From: Vibrio sp. 16 | GTDB taxonomy: Bacteria; Pseudomonadota; Gammaproteobacteria; Enterobacterales; Vibrionaceae | DNA length: 64,000 bases | NCBI RefSeq assembly: GCF_963681195.1 | Contig: NZ_OY808997.1 | Span: 2,170,001-2,234,000 of the forward strand | Direction: 5' to 3' | The notes under the pieces: generated by a model | The model's database searches: none | Told to the model about the DNA's origin: nothing | The model's input: the letters and a program-made list of their open reading frames with translations, nothing else | Program-made: the position numbers and the translations under genes | Shown here: positions 42,424-52,114 of the stretch, piece after piece | Numbering within the stretch: position 1 is the first letter of the stretch | Layout: each line of letters starts with the position of its first letter

Positions 42424-43779
42424 ATGCAGGATAAGCACGGCCTGTTGACCGGCCCCATCCCTACCGTTTTACGTCAAATGACCGTACCGATGACGTTCGG
42501 GCTTGTCGCGATCTTGATGTTTAACCTTGTCGATACGTTTTTTATCTCGCTATTGGGCACTGAAGCGTTGGCTGCCATCAGTTATACCTTTCCCGTTACC
42601 TTTGCGGTTAATTGCATAACGATGGGAATAGGCATGGGCTTATCCACCAATATTGGTCGCCTACTTGGCCAAGGACAGTCCCAAGACGCCGCCCGTTTTT
42701 CTTCCCATGGATTGTTGCTTGCGGTTGTCCTCGTCGCCCTAGCCTGCACTCTCGGACTACTGACGATTGAGCCTCTGTTTCTTCGCTTGGGCGCCAAAGC
42801 AGAACTTATTCCCCTCATCGAACAATACATGTTTATTTGGTACCTAACGATCCCACTGCTGGTCATTCCCATGGCGGGCAATAGCGCAATTCGTGCGACA
42901 GGGGATACCAAAACTCCGGCAAAAATCATGATGCTGGCAGGTTGTATTAACGGGGTGCTCGACCCATTGCTCATTTTCGGTATTGGCCCGTTTCCGGAAT
43001 TGGGTATTCAGGGGGCTGCAATCGCAAGTGCGCTGAGTTGGTTGGGGGCTTTATGCGGTTCGCTCTACGTTCTTATCAAACGAGAGAAATTGCTCGGGCT
43101 GCCGAATGTGACACGAATTAGCCACGATTGGCGTTTGATCCTTAAGATCGGTACCCCTGCTGCGTTATCCAACGCAATGACCCCGATCTCAGGCGCCATT
43201 CTTATGATGATGCTCTCGAGTCATGGGACCGCCGCCGTTGCAGCTTATGGTGCAGCTCAAAGAGTTGAATCGATCCTAATCTTAGTTTTGATGGCACTAA
43301 CCTCTGCTTTGACGCCCTTTGTGGCTCAAAACATGGGCGCAAATAATCCTCATCGAAGCTTTGCGGGAATTTTTCTCAGCATGCGATTTTCGATGGTACT
43401 CCAACTGGGTATTTTCATCATGATGGTGCCATTGAGCATTCCGTTAGCCGCCCTATTCTCTCAAGAGCAAGCGGTAAAGGATTTACTGTGGCATTACCTA
43501 CTTGTGGTGCCATTCAGCTATGGTTTTCAAGGTGTCATCATGATGTTGGTTTCAGGATTGAATGCATTGCACCAACCATTGAAGGCATTTCAATGGAGCT
43601 TTATGCGTTTGTTCATTTTTACGCTGCCGTGCGCTTGGTTGGGGAGCCTGTTGTATGACATCGAAGGGTTATTTATCGGGATTGCACTCGGCAATATCAT
43701 TGGCGGACTGTTAGGGTATCTATACGCGCTGAAGCTACGCAAACAATACTTGGCTTACGAAACAAAAACACCGGCCTAA
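42424..43779 (+). CDS. MATE family efflux transporter
   Basis: Cation-coupled drug or metabolite exporter of the inner membrane. The 451 aa show about twelve hydrophobic segments and two MatE halves, with family features such as NLVDTFFISLLGTEALAAIS, GNSAIRATGDTKTPAKIM and VAAYGAAQRVESI. No strong ribosome-binding site is visible. It shares a bidirectional terminator with rraA. The substrate is unknown. Confidence 0.93.
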   Translation: MQDKHGLLTGPIPTVLRQMTVPMTFGLVAILMFNLVDTFFISLLGTEALAAISYTFPVTFAVNCITMGIGMGLSTNIGRLLGQGQSQDAARFSSHGLLLAVVLVALACTLGLLTIEPLFLRLGAKAELIPLIEQYMFIWYLTIPLLVIPMAGNSAIRATGDTKTPAKIMMLAGCINGVLDPLLIFGIGPFPELGIQGAAIASALSWLGALCGSLYVLIKREKLLGLPNVTRISHDWRLILKIGTPAALSNAMTPISGAILMMMLSSHGTAAVAAYGAAQRVESILILVLMALTSALTPFVAQNMGANNPHRSFAGIFLSMRFSMVLQLGIFIMMVPLSIPLAALFSQEQAVKDLLWHYLLVVPFSYGFQGVIMMLVSGLNALHQPLKAFQWSFMRLFIFTLPCAWLGSLLYDIEGLFIGIALGNIIGGLLGYLYALKLRKQYLAYETKTPA

Positions 43780-43790
43780 GCCGGTGTCAT
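43768..43790. terminator. Bidirectional terminator between the MATE gene and rraA
   Basis: ACACCGGC-CTAA-GCCGGTGT (43768-43787). It overlaps the end of the MATE gene (stop at 43779) and lies 4 bp after the rraA stop; the T-run is stronger on the minus strand (TTTTTG). Confidence 0.85.
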
Positions 43791-43793
43791 TAT

Positions 43794-44309
43794 TTATTCT
43801 TCGATGACGTCTTCATCAAGTTCTAAGTCGATATCCAATGGCTCTTGAGAAAGAATCACCCCCGTATTGTCAGCATAGAGGTAATCTTCAGGCAAGAAGG
43901 TTACACCGCCAAAGTTAACCGGCACATCAACTTCACCGACACCTTGCGACGTCGCCCCAACGGGAATGGAAGCCAATGCATGAATGCCAATGCTTAAGTC
44001 TTCTAATTCGTCGACTTCTCGAACGCATCCATAGGCGACAATGCCTTCCCAATCATTCTCTTCTGCAAGCGTTGCAAGCTCTGCATCAATCAAAGCCCGA
44101 CGCAGCGAACCGCCACCATCGATCAACAGTACACGACCTAAACCATCTTGCTCTAGGATCTCACGAATCAAACCGTTATCTTCAAAACATTTGACGGTTG
44201 TAATTTGTCCAGCAAAAGAGGCACAACCACCAAAATTACTAAACATAGGCTCTACAACATCGACCTGTTCTAGGTAAATGTCACATAGGGCAGAGGTATT
44301 GTATTCCAT
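43794..44309 (-). CDS. rraA: Regulator of ribonuclease E activity A
   Basis: Trimeric inhibitor that binds RNase E and changes mRNA decay. The 171-aa protein [20 protein letters not shown] contains the [15 protein letters not shown] segment and the acidic C-terminus of the family. The ATG at 44309 has AAGGA upstream. It lies 76 bp after menA, the conserved menA-rraA order. Confidence 0.96.
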   Translation of the reverse strand: MEYNTSALCDIYLEQVDVVEPMFSNFGGCASFAGQITTVKCFEDNGLIREILEQDGLGRVLLIDGGGSLRRALIDAELATLAEENDWEGIVAYGCVREVDELEDLSIGIHALASIPVGATSQGVGEVDVPVNFGGVTFLPEDYLYADNTGVILSQEPLDIDLELDEDVIEE

Positions 44310-44385
44310 CGTGTTCCTTCCCATCGCGTTCGTCATCTCCATCGAGTATATAGGGACATTAAGTCATTGCAATGACACGCATCAC

Positions 44386-45321
44386 TTAACTCACCAGTGT
44401 TTGTGCAATTACAACTCCGGCAAAAAGCAAGTTAGTGACCAACGAGCACTTAACGATCACAGGCATCATTGGTGCAATTTGCGCGGGTTGCTCTGCTCGC
44501 CACACGGCTTTTCCGTGCTTATAAACAATCAGAGCGCTAATCAGGAAAGGAAAACTAAACCAGATCGGGCTCGGCTGAAGCACTAAATAGGCGATAAACG
44601 ACACTAAGGCTCCGACAAGCAACAGAGAATGGTATTGCTTCGCTTTGTGTTGACCTAATCGAACCGCGACCGTGCGCTTTCCACACTCTTCATCATTTTC
44701 AATATCACGCATATTATTGATATTCAAAACCGCAACAGCGAGCAAACCACACCCTATGGCTGGCAACGTCAGCAGCGGTGCAATCACTCCCGTGTGCAAG
44801 AAAAACGTGCCGGCAACACCCAACAAGCCAAAAAAGATAAAGACTGACACATCACCAAGACCCACATAGCCATATGGCTTATTGCCCACGGTATAGGCGA
44901 TCGCCGCGACAATCGCGAGTACTCCCAAACCAATGAACGCGAGAATACTTTGCAGGCTATCCAATGCATATAGCACCAATGCCATACCGGACACCATCGT
45001 CAATACAATATTGATAATGATCGCTGATTTCATGGCGCTTTGGCTCACCTCGCCCGATTGAATAGCTCGCATCGGCCCTAACCGTTTTTCGTTGTCGGTG
45101 CCCTTTACTGCATCGCCATAATCATTGGCCAAATTGGATAATATTTGTAGCAAGGTGGCGGTTATAAATGCCAGCAAAGCAACCGGGAAAGAAAATTGAT
45201 GCGTGGAGTACGCCAATACGCTACCCGTCAAGATAGAAACCAGTGCCAGTGGCAAAGTCTTTGGGCGCGCGGCGTCAAGCCAGATACGTATAGACTGATT
45301 CATGAGTTTTAGTTTAGTCAC
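44386..45321 (-). CDS. menA: 1,4-dihydroxy-2-naphthoate polyprenyltransferase
   Basis: UbiA-family membrane enzyme of menaquinone synthesis. About eight membrane segments are visible, with the first Asp-rich motif NLANDYGDAVKGTDNE, and the second near NMRDIENDEECGKRT. The frame can start at a GTG (45321, 311 aa) or an ATG (45303, 305 aa, MNQSIRIWLDAARPKTLPLA); neither has a strong ribosome-binding site. It is upstream of rraA. Confidence 0.94.
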   Translation of the reverse strand: MTKLKLMNQSIRIWLDAARPKTLPLALVSILTGSVLAYSTHQFSFPVALLAFITATLLQILSNLANDYGDAVKGTDNEKRLGPMRAIQSGEVSQSAMKSAIIINIVLTMVSGMALVLYALDSLQSILAFIGLGVLAIVAAIAYTVGNKPYGYVGLGDVSVFIFFGLLGVAGTFFLHTGVIAPLLTLPAIGCGLLAVAVLNINNMRDIENDEECGKRTVAVRLGQHKAKQYHSLLLVGALVSFIAYLVLQPSPIWFSFPFLISALIVYKHGKAVWRAEQPAQIAPMMPVIVKCSLVTNLLFAGVVIAQTLVS

Positions 45322-45369
45322 ATAAAGCGTAGTAAAGATTGTGGCACATCAAGCACCAAGCAGAAAAAC

Positions 45370-45397
45370 AAAAAAGGCCACCGAAGTGACCTTTTAC
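45370..45397 (-). terminator. Terminator of efp
   Basis: AAAGGTCAC-TTCG-GTGGCCTTT on the minus strand followed by TTTTTG, about 20 bp after the efp stop. Confidence 0.9.
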
Positions 45398-45418
45398 TGA
45401 AACTTAACCAAAGTCTAT

Positions 45419-45985
45419 TTATTTTACACGACCAACGTATTCGCCAGTACGAGTATCCACTTTGATTACTTCACCGATAGCGATGAACAGTGGTACGCGA
45501 ACCACAGCGCCAGTTGAAAGCGTTGCTGGTTTGCCACCAGTGCCTTGAGTATCGCCTTTTAGACCTGGGTCGGTATCTGTCACTTCAAGCTCAACGAAGT
45601 TTGGTGGTGTCACAACGATTGGGTTGCCGTTCCAAAGAGTAAGCATACACGTGTTGTTTTCTACCAACCATTTCGCGTTTTCGCCAACCGCTTTTACGTC
45701 TGCAGCGATTTGCTCAAACGTTTCGTTGTTCATAAAGTGGTAGAATTCGCCGTCGTTATATAGATAATCTAGGTCGATATCCATTACGTCTGCAACTTCA
45801 CAAGTTTCACCAGACTTAAAGGTTTTCTCTAGCACTTTACCAGAAAGAAGTTTACGAATTTTCACGCGGTTGAACGCTTGGCCTTTACCTGGCTTAACGT
45901 ATTCGTTTTCCAGGATAACGCAAGGCTCGTTATCAAGCATGAGTTTTAGACCGCCTTTAAATTCATTGGTGCTAACAGTAGCCAT
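45419..45985 (-). CDS. efp: Translation elongation factor P
   Basis: Relieves ribosome stalling at polyproline. The 188 aa contain the modifiable Lys34 in the loop [10 protein letters not shown]; this residue is beta-lysylated by EpmA with lysine made by EpmB, encoded divergently 33 bp away. Length and KOW-like N-domain are standard. Confidence 0.99.
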   Translation of the reverse strand: MATVSTNEFKGGLKLMLDNEPCVILENEYVKPGKGQAFNRVKIRKLLSGKVLEKTFKSGETCEVADVMDIDLDYLYNDGEFYHFMNNETFEQIAADVKAVGENAKWLVENNTCMLTLWNGNPIVVTPPNFVELEVTDTDPGLKGDTQGTGGKPATLSTGAVVRVPLFIAIGEVIKVDTRTGEYVGRVK

Positions 45986-46018
45986 TTTTTCCTCTTTACA
46001 TTCTTAGAGCTAAATTCA

Positions 46019-47041
46019 ATGCCGCATATCATAACCCGAAAAGCCGTTTCTGTTGAGCAAAACTGGCTTCAACAGCTAGCGAATGGGATCTCTGATCCTG
46101 CCAAATTGCTCGAAAAGCTGGAAATCGATCCTGCTAAATGGCAAGACGGATTTGCAGCGAGAAAGCTATTTGCGCAGCGTGTGCCGCAAAGTTTTGTCGA
46201 TAGAATGGAGAAAGGCAATCCTTATGACCCGCTTTTGCGCCAGGTTTTACCACTTTCACAAGAATTTGAAGTGCACGAGGGCTATTCCAACGACCCTCTA
46301 CAAGAGCAAGGTAATGAGACACCTGGGTTACTGCATAAGTACCGCAACCGAGCGCTAATGATTGTGAAGGGTGGATGTGCCGTTAACTGCCGTTACTGTT
46401 TTCGCCGTCATTTCCCCTATCAAGAGAACAAAGGCAACAAGTTAGTTTGGCAGCAAAGTCTTGATTACATTCGCCAACAGTCAGAACTCAATGAAGTCAT
46501 TCTATCGGGCGGCGATCCATTAATGGCGAAAGATGAAGAGCTGCAGTGGCTCATCAATCACATCGCTGATATTCCACATATCAAACGCATCAGGATCCAC
46601 TCGCGTTTACCCGTTGTCATTCCGGCACGAATCACGCCGGAGTTACTCGCGATACTCAGTGGCAGTCGCTTACAAGTGATCATGGTGACGCATATTAACC
46701 ACGCCCAAGAGATCAATCATGAACTGAAACGCGCGATGTATGACCTCAAGCAAGCGGGGGTCACCTTGCTAAACCAAGGAGTGATGCTCAAAGGTGTCAA
46801 TGATTGCGTTGAGGCACAAGTGGCGCTCAGTGAAACTCTTTTTGACGCCGGAATTCTTCCTTACTACATGCACGTTCTCGATAAAGTTCAAGGGGCTGCG
46901 CACTTCTATATTTCGGATCAGCAAGCCAAAGCCATCATGGCAGGTCTGCTTGAGCGCGTCTCAGGATACTTGGTGCCCAAACTCACCCGCGAGATAGGTG
47001 GCCGCAAGAGTAAAACCCCTCTGGACTTGCACTTAGAGTAA
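46019..47041 (+). CDS. epmB: EF-P beta-lysylation protein EpmB (lysine 2,3-aminomutase)
   Basis: Radical-SAM enzyme making (R)-beta-lysine for EF-P. The iron-sulfur cysteines are C120, C124 and C127 (GGCAVNCRYCFRRHF). The C-terminal PLP lysine motif includes GGRKSKTPLDLH. The 340-aa length matches the family. Sharing a 33-bp divergent promoter region with efp couples substrate and modification enzyme. Confidence 0.97.
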   Translation: MPHIITRKAVSVEQNWLQQLANGISDPAKLLEKLEIDPAKWQDGFAARKLFAQRVPQSFVDRMEKGNPYDPLLRQVLPLSQEFEVHEGYSNDPLQEQGNETPGLLHKYRNRALMIVKGGCAVNCRYCFRRHFPYQENKGNKLVWQQSLDYIRQQSELNEVILSGGDPLMAKDEELQWLINHIADIPHIKRIRIHSRLPVVIPARITPELLAILSGSRLQVIMVTHINHAQEINHELKRAMYDLKQAGVTLLNQGVMLKGVNDCVEAQVALSETLFDAGILPYYMHVLDKVQGAAHFYISDQQAKAIMAGLLERVSGYLVPKLTREIGGRKSKTPLDLHLE

Positions 47042-47113
47042 TCTAGACGACAAAAATAATTCGTTCGATAGACAACGCTATCCTGTGCATACTCCGACGC
47101 TTTGGAGGTCAAA

Positions 47114-47608
47114 ATGCAACCATCTATCGAACAATTTCTCGATCTTGGGCCATTCACATGGCCTGCTCTACTTTGCTGCGCCGTCAACGGCATTCTGGTC
47201 GGTGTCGAGCGCCAGACTCGTGGCAAACCCGTTGGAATTCGCACCTCGATATTGATCATATCGGGCACCTACTTATTTATGTCAATGGCTGTCTCCTTGT
47301 CACCCAATACGCTAGACCAAGCTCGCGTGCTCGGACAAATCATTACTGGGGTTGGCTTTCTTGGTGCAGGGGTCATGATGACGCTCGATGGCAAGATTCA
47401 TGGCGTCACGTCGGCAGCCGTCATTTGGGTGCTTGCTGCGCTTGGAATGATGATTGGTTTGGGGTACTTGCAGCAATCGGTTGTTATTACTCTGCTGGTA
47501 CTGAGCGTACTGCTTGGGGTCGACAGAGCCGAAAACAGGGTCAAAGCACTGCGCCGTGGTGTACACCAAAAATTCCATAGCCGGAAAATCTCGCGTCCAA
47601 AACCATGA
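47114..47608 (+). CDS. MgtC/SapB family membrane protein
   Basis: Predicted inner-membrane protein. The 164 aa show about four membrane segments and the family segment GILVGVERQTRGKPVGIRTS with GQIITGVGFLGAG. The ATG at 47114 has GGAGG 5 nt upstream. It lacks the long C-terminal soluble domain of Salmonella MgtC, so magnesium or F-ATPase-related roles are not established. It follows epmB by 72 bp. Confidence 0.88.
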   Translation: MQPSIEQFLDLGPFTWPALLCCAVNGILVGVERQTRGKPVGIRTSILIISGTYLFMSMAVSLSPNTLDQARVLGQIITGVGFLGAGVMMTLDGKIHGVTSAAVIWVLAALGMMIGLGYLQQSVVITLLVLSVLLGVDRAENRVKALRRGVHQKFHSRKISRPKP

Positions 47609-47611
47609 TCG

Positions 47612-47653
47612 TTGCGGCGAATTAGCAACCTGACGATGGTTACTGCGCCGCAA
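47612..47653 (+). other. Long hairpin after the MgtC-like gene
   Basis: TTGCGGCG/CGCCGCAA (47612-47619 with 47646-47653) encloses a second stem AGCAACC/GGTTACT. It starts 4 bp after the stop codon; TTTGACAAAA follows, so it could be a weak terminator. Confidence 0.5.
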
Positions 47654-47747
47654 TTTGACAAAAAACAAAGAAGCCGCCGATAACGCAAACTCTGTGCCAG
47701 ATAAGCATAGAACTTCACATTTCCACCTACCACTTTTGGATAGCATG

Positions 47748-47775
47748 AACCCTACTTCTGTTACCTTGTAGGGTT
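47748..47775 (+). promoter_or_regulatory. Hairpin covering the ribosome-binding site of the Dcu gene
   Basis: AACCCTAC (47748-47755) and GTAGGGTT (47768-47775) pair perfectly. The 3' arm contains the AGGG Shine-Dalgarno site, and the ATG follows at 47781. Confidence 0.5.
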
Positions 47776-47780
47776 TGATT

Positions 47781-49106
47781 ATGTTTTACGTACATATGCT
47801 CCTGCTTCTGACGGTGATATTTATCGGTATCCGCCATGGAGGCATTGCTTTTGGTTTACTCGGGGGCCTAGGCGTTTCGGTTCTCGCGTTTGTATTTGGG
47901 GTCGCTCCAGGTTCACCACCAATTAGTGTCATGCTGATTATTTTGGCCGTGGTTGCCGCGTCCGCTACGTTGGAAGCGACAGGGGGCCTAAAACTGCTCG
48001 TGAAATTTGCCGAGCGTTTACTGCGTAAACATCCAAGTCAAATCGTCTTTCTTGGACCGCTCTGTACTTACTCCCTTACCGTATTGGTTGGCACTGGTCA
48101 CTCGGTTTACCCACTTCTACCCGTGATTTACGATGTCGCCTACAAAAAAGGCATCCGCCCAGAGCGCCCTATGGCGATGGCAACCGTTGCCTCTCAAATG
48201 GGGATTACGGCGAGTCCTATTGCGGCAGCTGCGGCCGTGGTCATGGCGACAGCCGCCGATAACCACTTAGACATCAGCTTGGTCAACGTTTTGCTCGTTA
48301 CTATACCGGCAACGTTAATCGGCGTATTGGTTGGCTGCTTATGGAGCCTGAAACGTGGTAAAGAGCTCGACCAAGATCCAGCATTTATTGAGCGTTGCCA
48401 AGATCCTGAATTCAAGGCACAACTGATTGATGCTTCCAGTGAAGAAGATGAGAGCCCAGCACACGAAGGCGTGGCGAAAAAAGGATTGGCAATTTTCTTA
48501 GCGGGTATCGCTACCGTCATCTTTGTTGCCATGTTTGGTAAAGATCTCGGATTGCTACCAGCTGGAGTGAAAATGTCGGTGGCTATTCAGTTCTTGATGT
48601 TGTCTGTTGGTGCTCTGATTCTACTCACCACGAAAGTTGAGCCGAAGAAGATCGTTCACAGTAATGTCTTCATCGCGGGTATGACCGCCGTCATCATCAT
48701 CTTTGGTATCGCATGGATGAGTGACACCATCATCGGCTTCCACAAACCGTACCTGATTAGCCTAGTCAGTGACATTGTTGCTGCCCACCCATGGACCTTT
48801 GCGATTGCGATGTTTGTGGTTTCAGTCTTCCTGAAGAGCCAAGCTGCGGTGCTCACCATCATGCTACCACTTGGCTTCGCGATGGGGATTCCTGCGCCAG
48901 TTCTGATTGGTGTGCTCCCAGCTTGTTACGCCTACTTCTTCTTCCCATTCTACCCAAGTGACTTAGCGGCAATAACCTTTGACCGCTCTGGTACAACACA
49001 GATTGGCAAGTATGTACTTAACCACAGTTTCTTACTGCCTGGTTTCATTGGTGTGGTCACGGCAACGACTGTTGGTTACGTGCTTTCAACCATGCTAGTC
49101 AACTAA
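47781..49106 (+). CDS. DcuA/DcuB-type anaerobic C4-dicarboxylate transporter
   Basis: Inner-membrane antiporter for fumarate, malate, aspartate and succinate. The 441 aa match the family throughout: RHGGIAFGLLGGLGVSVLAF, AVVAASATLEATGGL, YPLLPVIYDVAYKKGIRPER, and FYPSDLAAITFDRSGTTQIG. The ATG at 47781 was preferred to a TTG at 47775. DcuA or DcuB identity cannot be decided. A weak FNR-like site TTGAC-N4-AACAA lies at 47655-47668. Its ribosome-binding site is in a hairpin. Confidence 0.93.
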   Translation: MFYVHMLLLLTVIFIGIRHGGIAFGLLGGLGVSVLAFVFGVAPGSPPISVMLIILAVVAASATLEATGGLKLLVKFAERLLRKHPSQIVFLGPLCTYSLTVLVGTGHSVYPLLPVIYDVAYKKGIRPERPMAMATVASQMGITASPIAAAAAVVMATAADNHLDISLVNVLLVTIPATLIGVLVGCLWSLKRGKELDQDPAFIERCQDPEFKAQLIDASSEEDESPAHEGVAKKGLAIFLAGIATVIFVAMFGKDLGLLPAGVKMSVAIQFLMLSVGALILLTTKVEPKKIVHSNVFIAGMTAVIIIFGIAWMSDTIIGFHKPYLISLVSDIVAAHPWTFAIAMFVVSVFLKSQAAVLTIMLPLGFAMGIPAPVLIGVLPACYAYFFFPFYPSDLAAITFDRSGTTQIGKYVLNHSFLLPGFIGVVTATTVGYVLSTMLVN

Positions 49107-49121
49107 CCTGATCCTATAAAC

Positions 49122-49154
49122 AAAAAGCCAGTTGGTTTCCCAACTGGCTTTTTT
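49122..49154. terminator. Bidirectional terminator between the Dcu gene and pfkA
   Basis: AAGCCAGTTGG-TTTC-CCAACTGGCTT with A-runs on the left and T-runs on the right. Confidence 0.93.
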
Positions 49155-49175
49155 ATCTGTGCTTAAGCGTAAAAC

Positions 49176-50138
49176 TTAGAACAGCTCTTCTGCAACCTTG
49201 AATAGGTCTTCACGAACTGGACGCTTCATGTTCTCGATAGCGTCAATGATGTCATGGTGAACCAACTGCTCTTTTTGGATACCAACACAACGACCGCCGT
49301 GACCATCCATCAATAGATGAACGGCATAGTTACCCATACGAGAAGCAAGAACACGGTCGAACGCAGTTGGACGACCGCCACGTTGAATGTGGCCAAGAAC
49401 TGTCGCACGAGTTTCACGACCTGTTGCCGCTTCAATCTCTTTCGCTAGTTCATTTGCATCCATCATAAGCTCTGTCAGCGCAATAATGGCGTGCTTCTTA
49501 CCTTTCGCAATACCGTCTTGGATATTGCTGATCAGCTTCTCTTTATCTAGACCAGTTTCCGGTGTGATGATGTATTCACAACCACCTGCAATCGCAGACA
49601 TAAGAGTTAAATCGCCACAGTGGCGACCCATGATCTCAACAATCGAAATACGTTGGTGAGAAGATGAGGTATCACGTAGACGGTCAATCGCATCAATAAC
49701 TGTGTTTAACGCAGTTAGGTAACCGATAGTGTAATCTGTACCAGCGATATCGTTATCGATAGTGCCAGGAAGACCGATACATGGGTAACCCATTTCAGTC
49801 AGTTTCTTCGCACCCATGTAAGAGCCGTCACCACCGACAACCACTAACGCTTCAATGCCGTGCTTCTGTAGGTTTTCGATCGCTTTCTGGCGCACTTCCA
49901 CTTCTTTGAATTCTGGGAAACGCGCAGAACCTAGAAAAGTACCGCCCTTGTTGATCACGTCAGAAACGCTTGAACGATCCAGTTTCTGGATACGGTCTTC
50001 ATATAGGCCTAGGTAGCCATCAAACACGCCGTATACTTCTAACCCTTCAGACAGTGCAGTACGTACTACGCCACGAACAGCTGCGTTCATACCAGGTGCG
50101 TCACCGCCACTTGTTAAGACACCGATCTTCTTAATCAT
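49176..50138 (-). CDS. pfkA: ATP-dependent 6-phosphofructokinase
   Basis: Committing step of glycolysis. The 320 aa include the ATP loop [12 protein letters not shown], the [12 protein letters not shown] loop and the catalytic PGTIDNDI motif. The ATG at 50138 has GAGGG upstream; a GTG two codons earlier was rejected. It lies in the E. coli-like order cpxP-fieF-pfkA. Confidence 0.98.
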   Translation of the reverse strand: MIKKIGVLTSGGDAPGMNAAVRGVVRTALSEGLEVYGVFDGYLGLYEDRIQKLDRSSVSDVINKGGTFLGSARFPEFKEVEVRQKAIENLQKHGIEALVVVGGDGSYMGAKKLTEMGYPCIGLPGTIDNDIAGTDYTIGYLTALNTVIDAIDRLRDTSSSHQRISIVEIMGRHCGDLTLMSAIAGGCEYIITPETGLDKEKLISNIQDGIAKGKKHAIIALTELMMDANELAKEIEAATGRETRATVLGHIQRGGRPTAFDRVLASRMGNYAVHLLMDGHGGRCVGIQKEQLVHHDIIDAIENMKRPVREDLFKVAEELF

Positions 50139-50407
50139 GCTCACCCTCGATTTTTGGGAATCTTATTTCAATTTTTACGTCAGCAGCTTACATTAAGCGT
50201 CTGACTTAATTCCTTAACTGTGCAATATGTTACCTTTCCTAACTAGGAATACTACTTTTATTTGCACGAAATTATGTAACTTTTCTACTTATGTAAGAGT
50301 ATTACAGCTTTGCAATTTCACTTACTTGATACACATCAGGATCACAGTTAAAAGTGAACCCGCTGAAAAGATAGTCAATAAGTGATGCTTTGTCGCGCTA
50401 ACCTCAA

Positions 50408-51316
50408 TTACCAATCTTGAGATTTCTGCACTCTTTCCGCTCCAAGGACCACAGAATAAGGGTCTTGATGGATCAGTACATCCGACTCAGGAAACAGTTC
50501 AAGAAGTTTATCTTCTACTTCGTCAGAGATTCGATGCGCTTCAATTAATGCGAGCTGATCTTCTAGCTCTAAGTGCAACTGGATAAAACGTGTCGGGCCA
50601 GACATTCGGGTACGCAGCTGGTGAACTCCTAATACCCCCGGGACAGAGAGGCACACGCTGCGAATGTCGTTGAGCTCGCTGTCTGGTAGCTTGCGGTCCA
50701 AAAGGGTTTGCGTCGCTTCACGAACCATTTTAAATGCGCTAAAGAGAATGTAGATGCCAATTCCCACAGCGAACACAGCATCCGCCTGCTTAATACCAAA
50801 CCAACTCAACCCGAGCGCTAACATGATCGCAGCGTTCATATAAAGATCGGACTCATAGTGAAGCGAGTCAGCCGCGATGGCTTGGCTGCCTGTTTTCTTC
50901 ACCACATGCTTTTGAAAACGCACTAGCGCAAATGTCACCGCAATGGCGAACAGGCTAACGTAAACACCATACTCGGGGGATTGAAGATCATGAGGTCTAA
51001 AGAATCGGTCGATACCATTAAGAATCAGAAAGACCGCCGATCCAGAAATAAACATTGCTTGAGCCAATGCCGCCAACGATTCCGCTTTACCGTGTCCAAA
51101 GGCATGCTCTCTGTCTGCGGGCTGAAGAGAGTATCGAACCACGACTAAATTCACCAACGAGGCAGCAATATCCAGCATCGAATCGATCAGCGATGCCAGC
51201 AAGCTCACCGACCCCGTCACCCACCAAGCACCAACCTTAACAATCAACAATAAGGTTGCCACTATGGTCGCCGTCCAAGCCGCCATGGTCACTAGGCGCG
51301 CATATTCATGTTTCAT
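50408..51316 (-). CDS. fieF: Cation-efflux pump FieF (YiiP)
   Basis: Proton-coupled zinc/iron exporter of the CDF family. With the ATG at 51316 (302 aa, [10 protein letters not shown]) the transport site residues fall at Asp45 and Asp49 ([11 protein letters not shown]) with the second pair in [10 protein letters not shown], the E. coli numbering, which supports this start over 51337. The cytoplasmic [10 protein letters not shown] loop and C-terminal domain are present. A 269-bp gap separates it from pfkA. Confidence 0.95.
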   Translation of the reverse strand: MKHEYARLVTMAAWTATIVATLLLIVKVGAWWVTGSVSLLASLIDSMLDIAASLVNLVVVRYSLQPADREHAFGHGKAESLAALAQAMFISGSAVFLILNGIDRFFRPHDLQSPEYGVYVSLFAIAVTFALVRFQKHVVKKTGSQAIAADSLHYESDLYMNAAIMLALGLSWFGIKQADAVFAVGIGIYILFSAFKMVREATQTLLDRKLPDSELNDIRSVCLSVPGVLGVHQLRTRMSGPTRFIQLHLELEDQLALIEAHRISDEVEDKLLELFPESDVLIHQDPYSVVLGAERVQKSQDW

Positions 51317-51423
51317 AAACAATTGATCAATAAACAAACATACTCTTAGTATAACGCCTCACATGTTGAATAAAAATGGCATAAAAAAAGCGACCATCTG
51401 GCCGCTTATTCACACAAATCTCA

Positions 51424-51927
51424 TTACTTGTCTGCGAAACGCTTTTGCATTTTCTCTGCGCATTTGCCCATTCGCTCTTGCTGCAGTTCAGTAAACTTCG
51501 CTTTCTGTTCCGGCGTTAAAATACTAAGCATTTGATGCTGCTTCTCTAGCATTTTCACTTTGCGTTCGGTCTGTTTCTCTACCATCGCCTTCGCAAGTTC
51601 ATCCGCAGCAGCTTGGTCGAAATTATCAGCCAGAACTAACTGTTGTACTTTTGCATGGTGAGCTTGCATCTCTGCCTGACGCTCCGAAAAATTGCCTTTA
51701 AAGTTGGCTTTCATCTCTTGCTTGCCCGCTTCGCGCATCTCTTTCAGTTGTTCTTTTTGTGCATCAGTAAGATCTAGCTGGCGCATCATACCGCGGTCAA
51801 AACCACCGCCGCATTCACCGTGACCACCTTTCTTATGATCTTTGCCACCAAACGCGAAGGCACTTGCAGTACCTAGAGTCAGAGGAAGAACAACCGCCGC
51901 TACTACTAATTTTTTTGCCATTTTCAT
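51424..51927 (-). CDS. cpxP: Periplasmic CpxP/Spy family chaperone
   Basis: Periplasmic inhibitor of CpxA and adaptor for misfolded proteins. The 167-aa protein has a signal peptide (to about Ala24) and two LTxxQ motifs, LDLTDAQKEQL and LSILTPEQKAKF. The ATG at 51927 has AAAGG upstream; a longer frame to 51999 is not needed. It is divergent from cpxR, with CpxR boxes in the shared region. Confidence 0.94.
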   Translation of the reverse strand: MKMAKKLVVAAVVLPLTLGTASAFAFGGKDHKKGGHGECGGGFDRGMMRQLDLTDAQKEQLKEMREAGKQEMKANFKGNFSERQAEMQAHHAKVQQLVLADNFDQAAADELAKAMVEKQTERKVKMLEKQHQMLSILTPEQKAKFTELQQERMGKCAEKMQKRFADK

Positions 51928-52004
51928 AATCGTACCTTTCACTGTATTTGTTGGATTAAGCTGCCTTTCTCTGCAGCGCTTGAGTGTAGAATACGACATG
52001 CTAC

Positions 52005-52040
52005 GTAAAGCAACGTTTAGCGAGCGTAAAGAAGCGTAAA
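52005..52040. promoter_or_regulatory. Two phased CpxR boxes
   Basis: GTAAA-GAAGC-GTAAA (52026-52040) matches the CpxR consensus GTAAA-N5-GTAAA exactly. A second, imperfect box GTAAA-N5-GTTTA begins 21 bp away at 52005. Two helical turns separate them. They lie between cpxP and cpxR and can serve both promoters. Confidence 0.8.
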
Positions 52041-52114
52041 GAGCTCAATTTGCACTCAATCTCCTGCTCATTTCGCAGTAAACTTAGCGTATCCCCAGAT
52101 AAAGAGATTTCCCC

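Noticed and set aside
43794..44309. Reading RraA as a demethylmenaquinone methyltransferase (MenG) because it follows menA
   Set aside because: The sequence is the RraA family, which lacks methyltransferase motifs; the old MenG name is a known misannotation.
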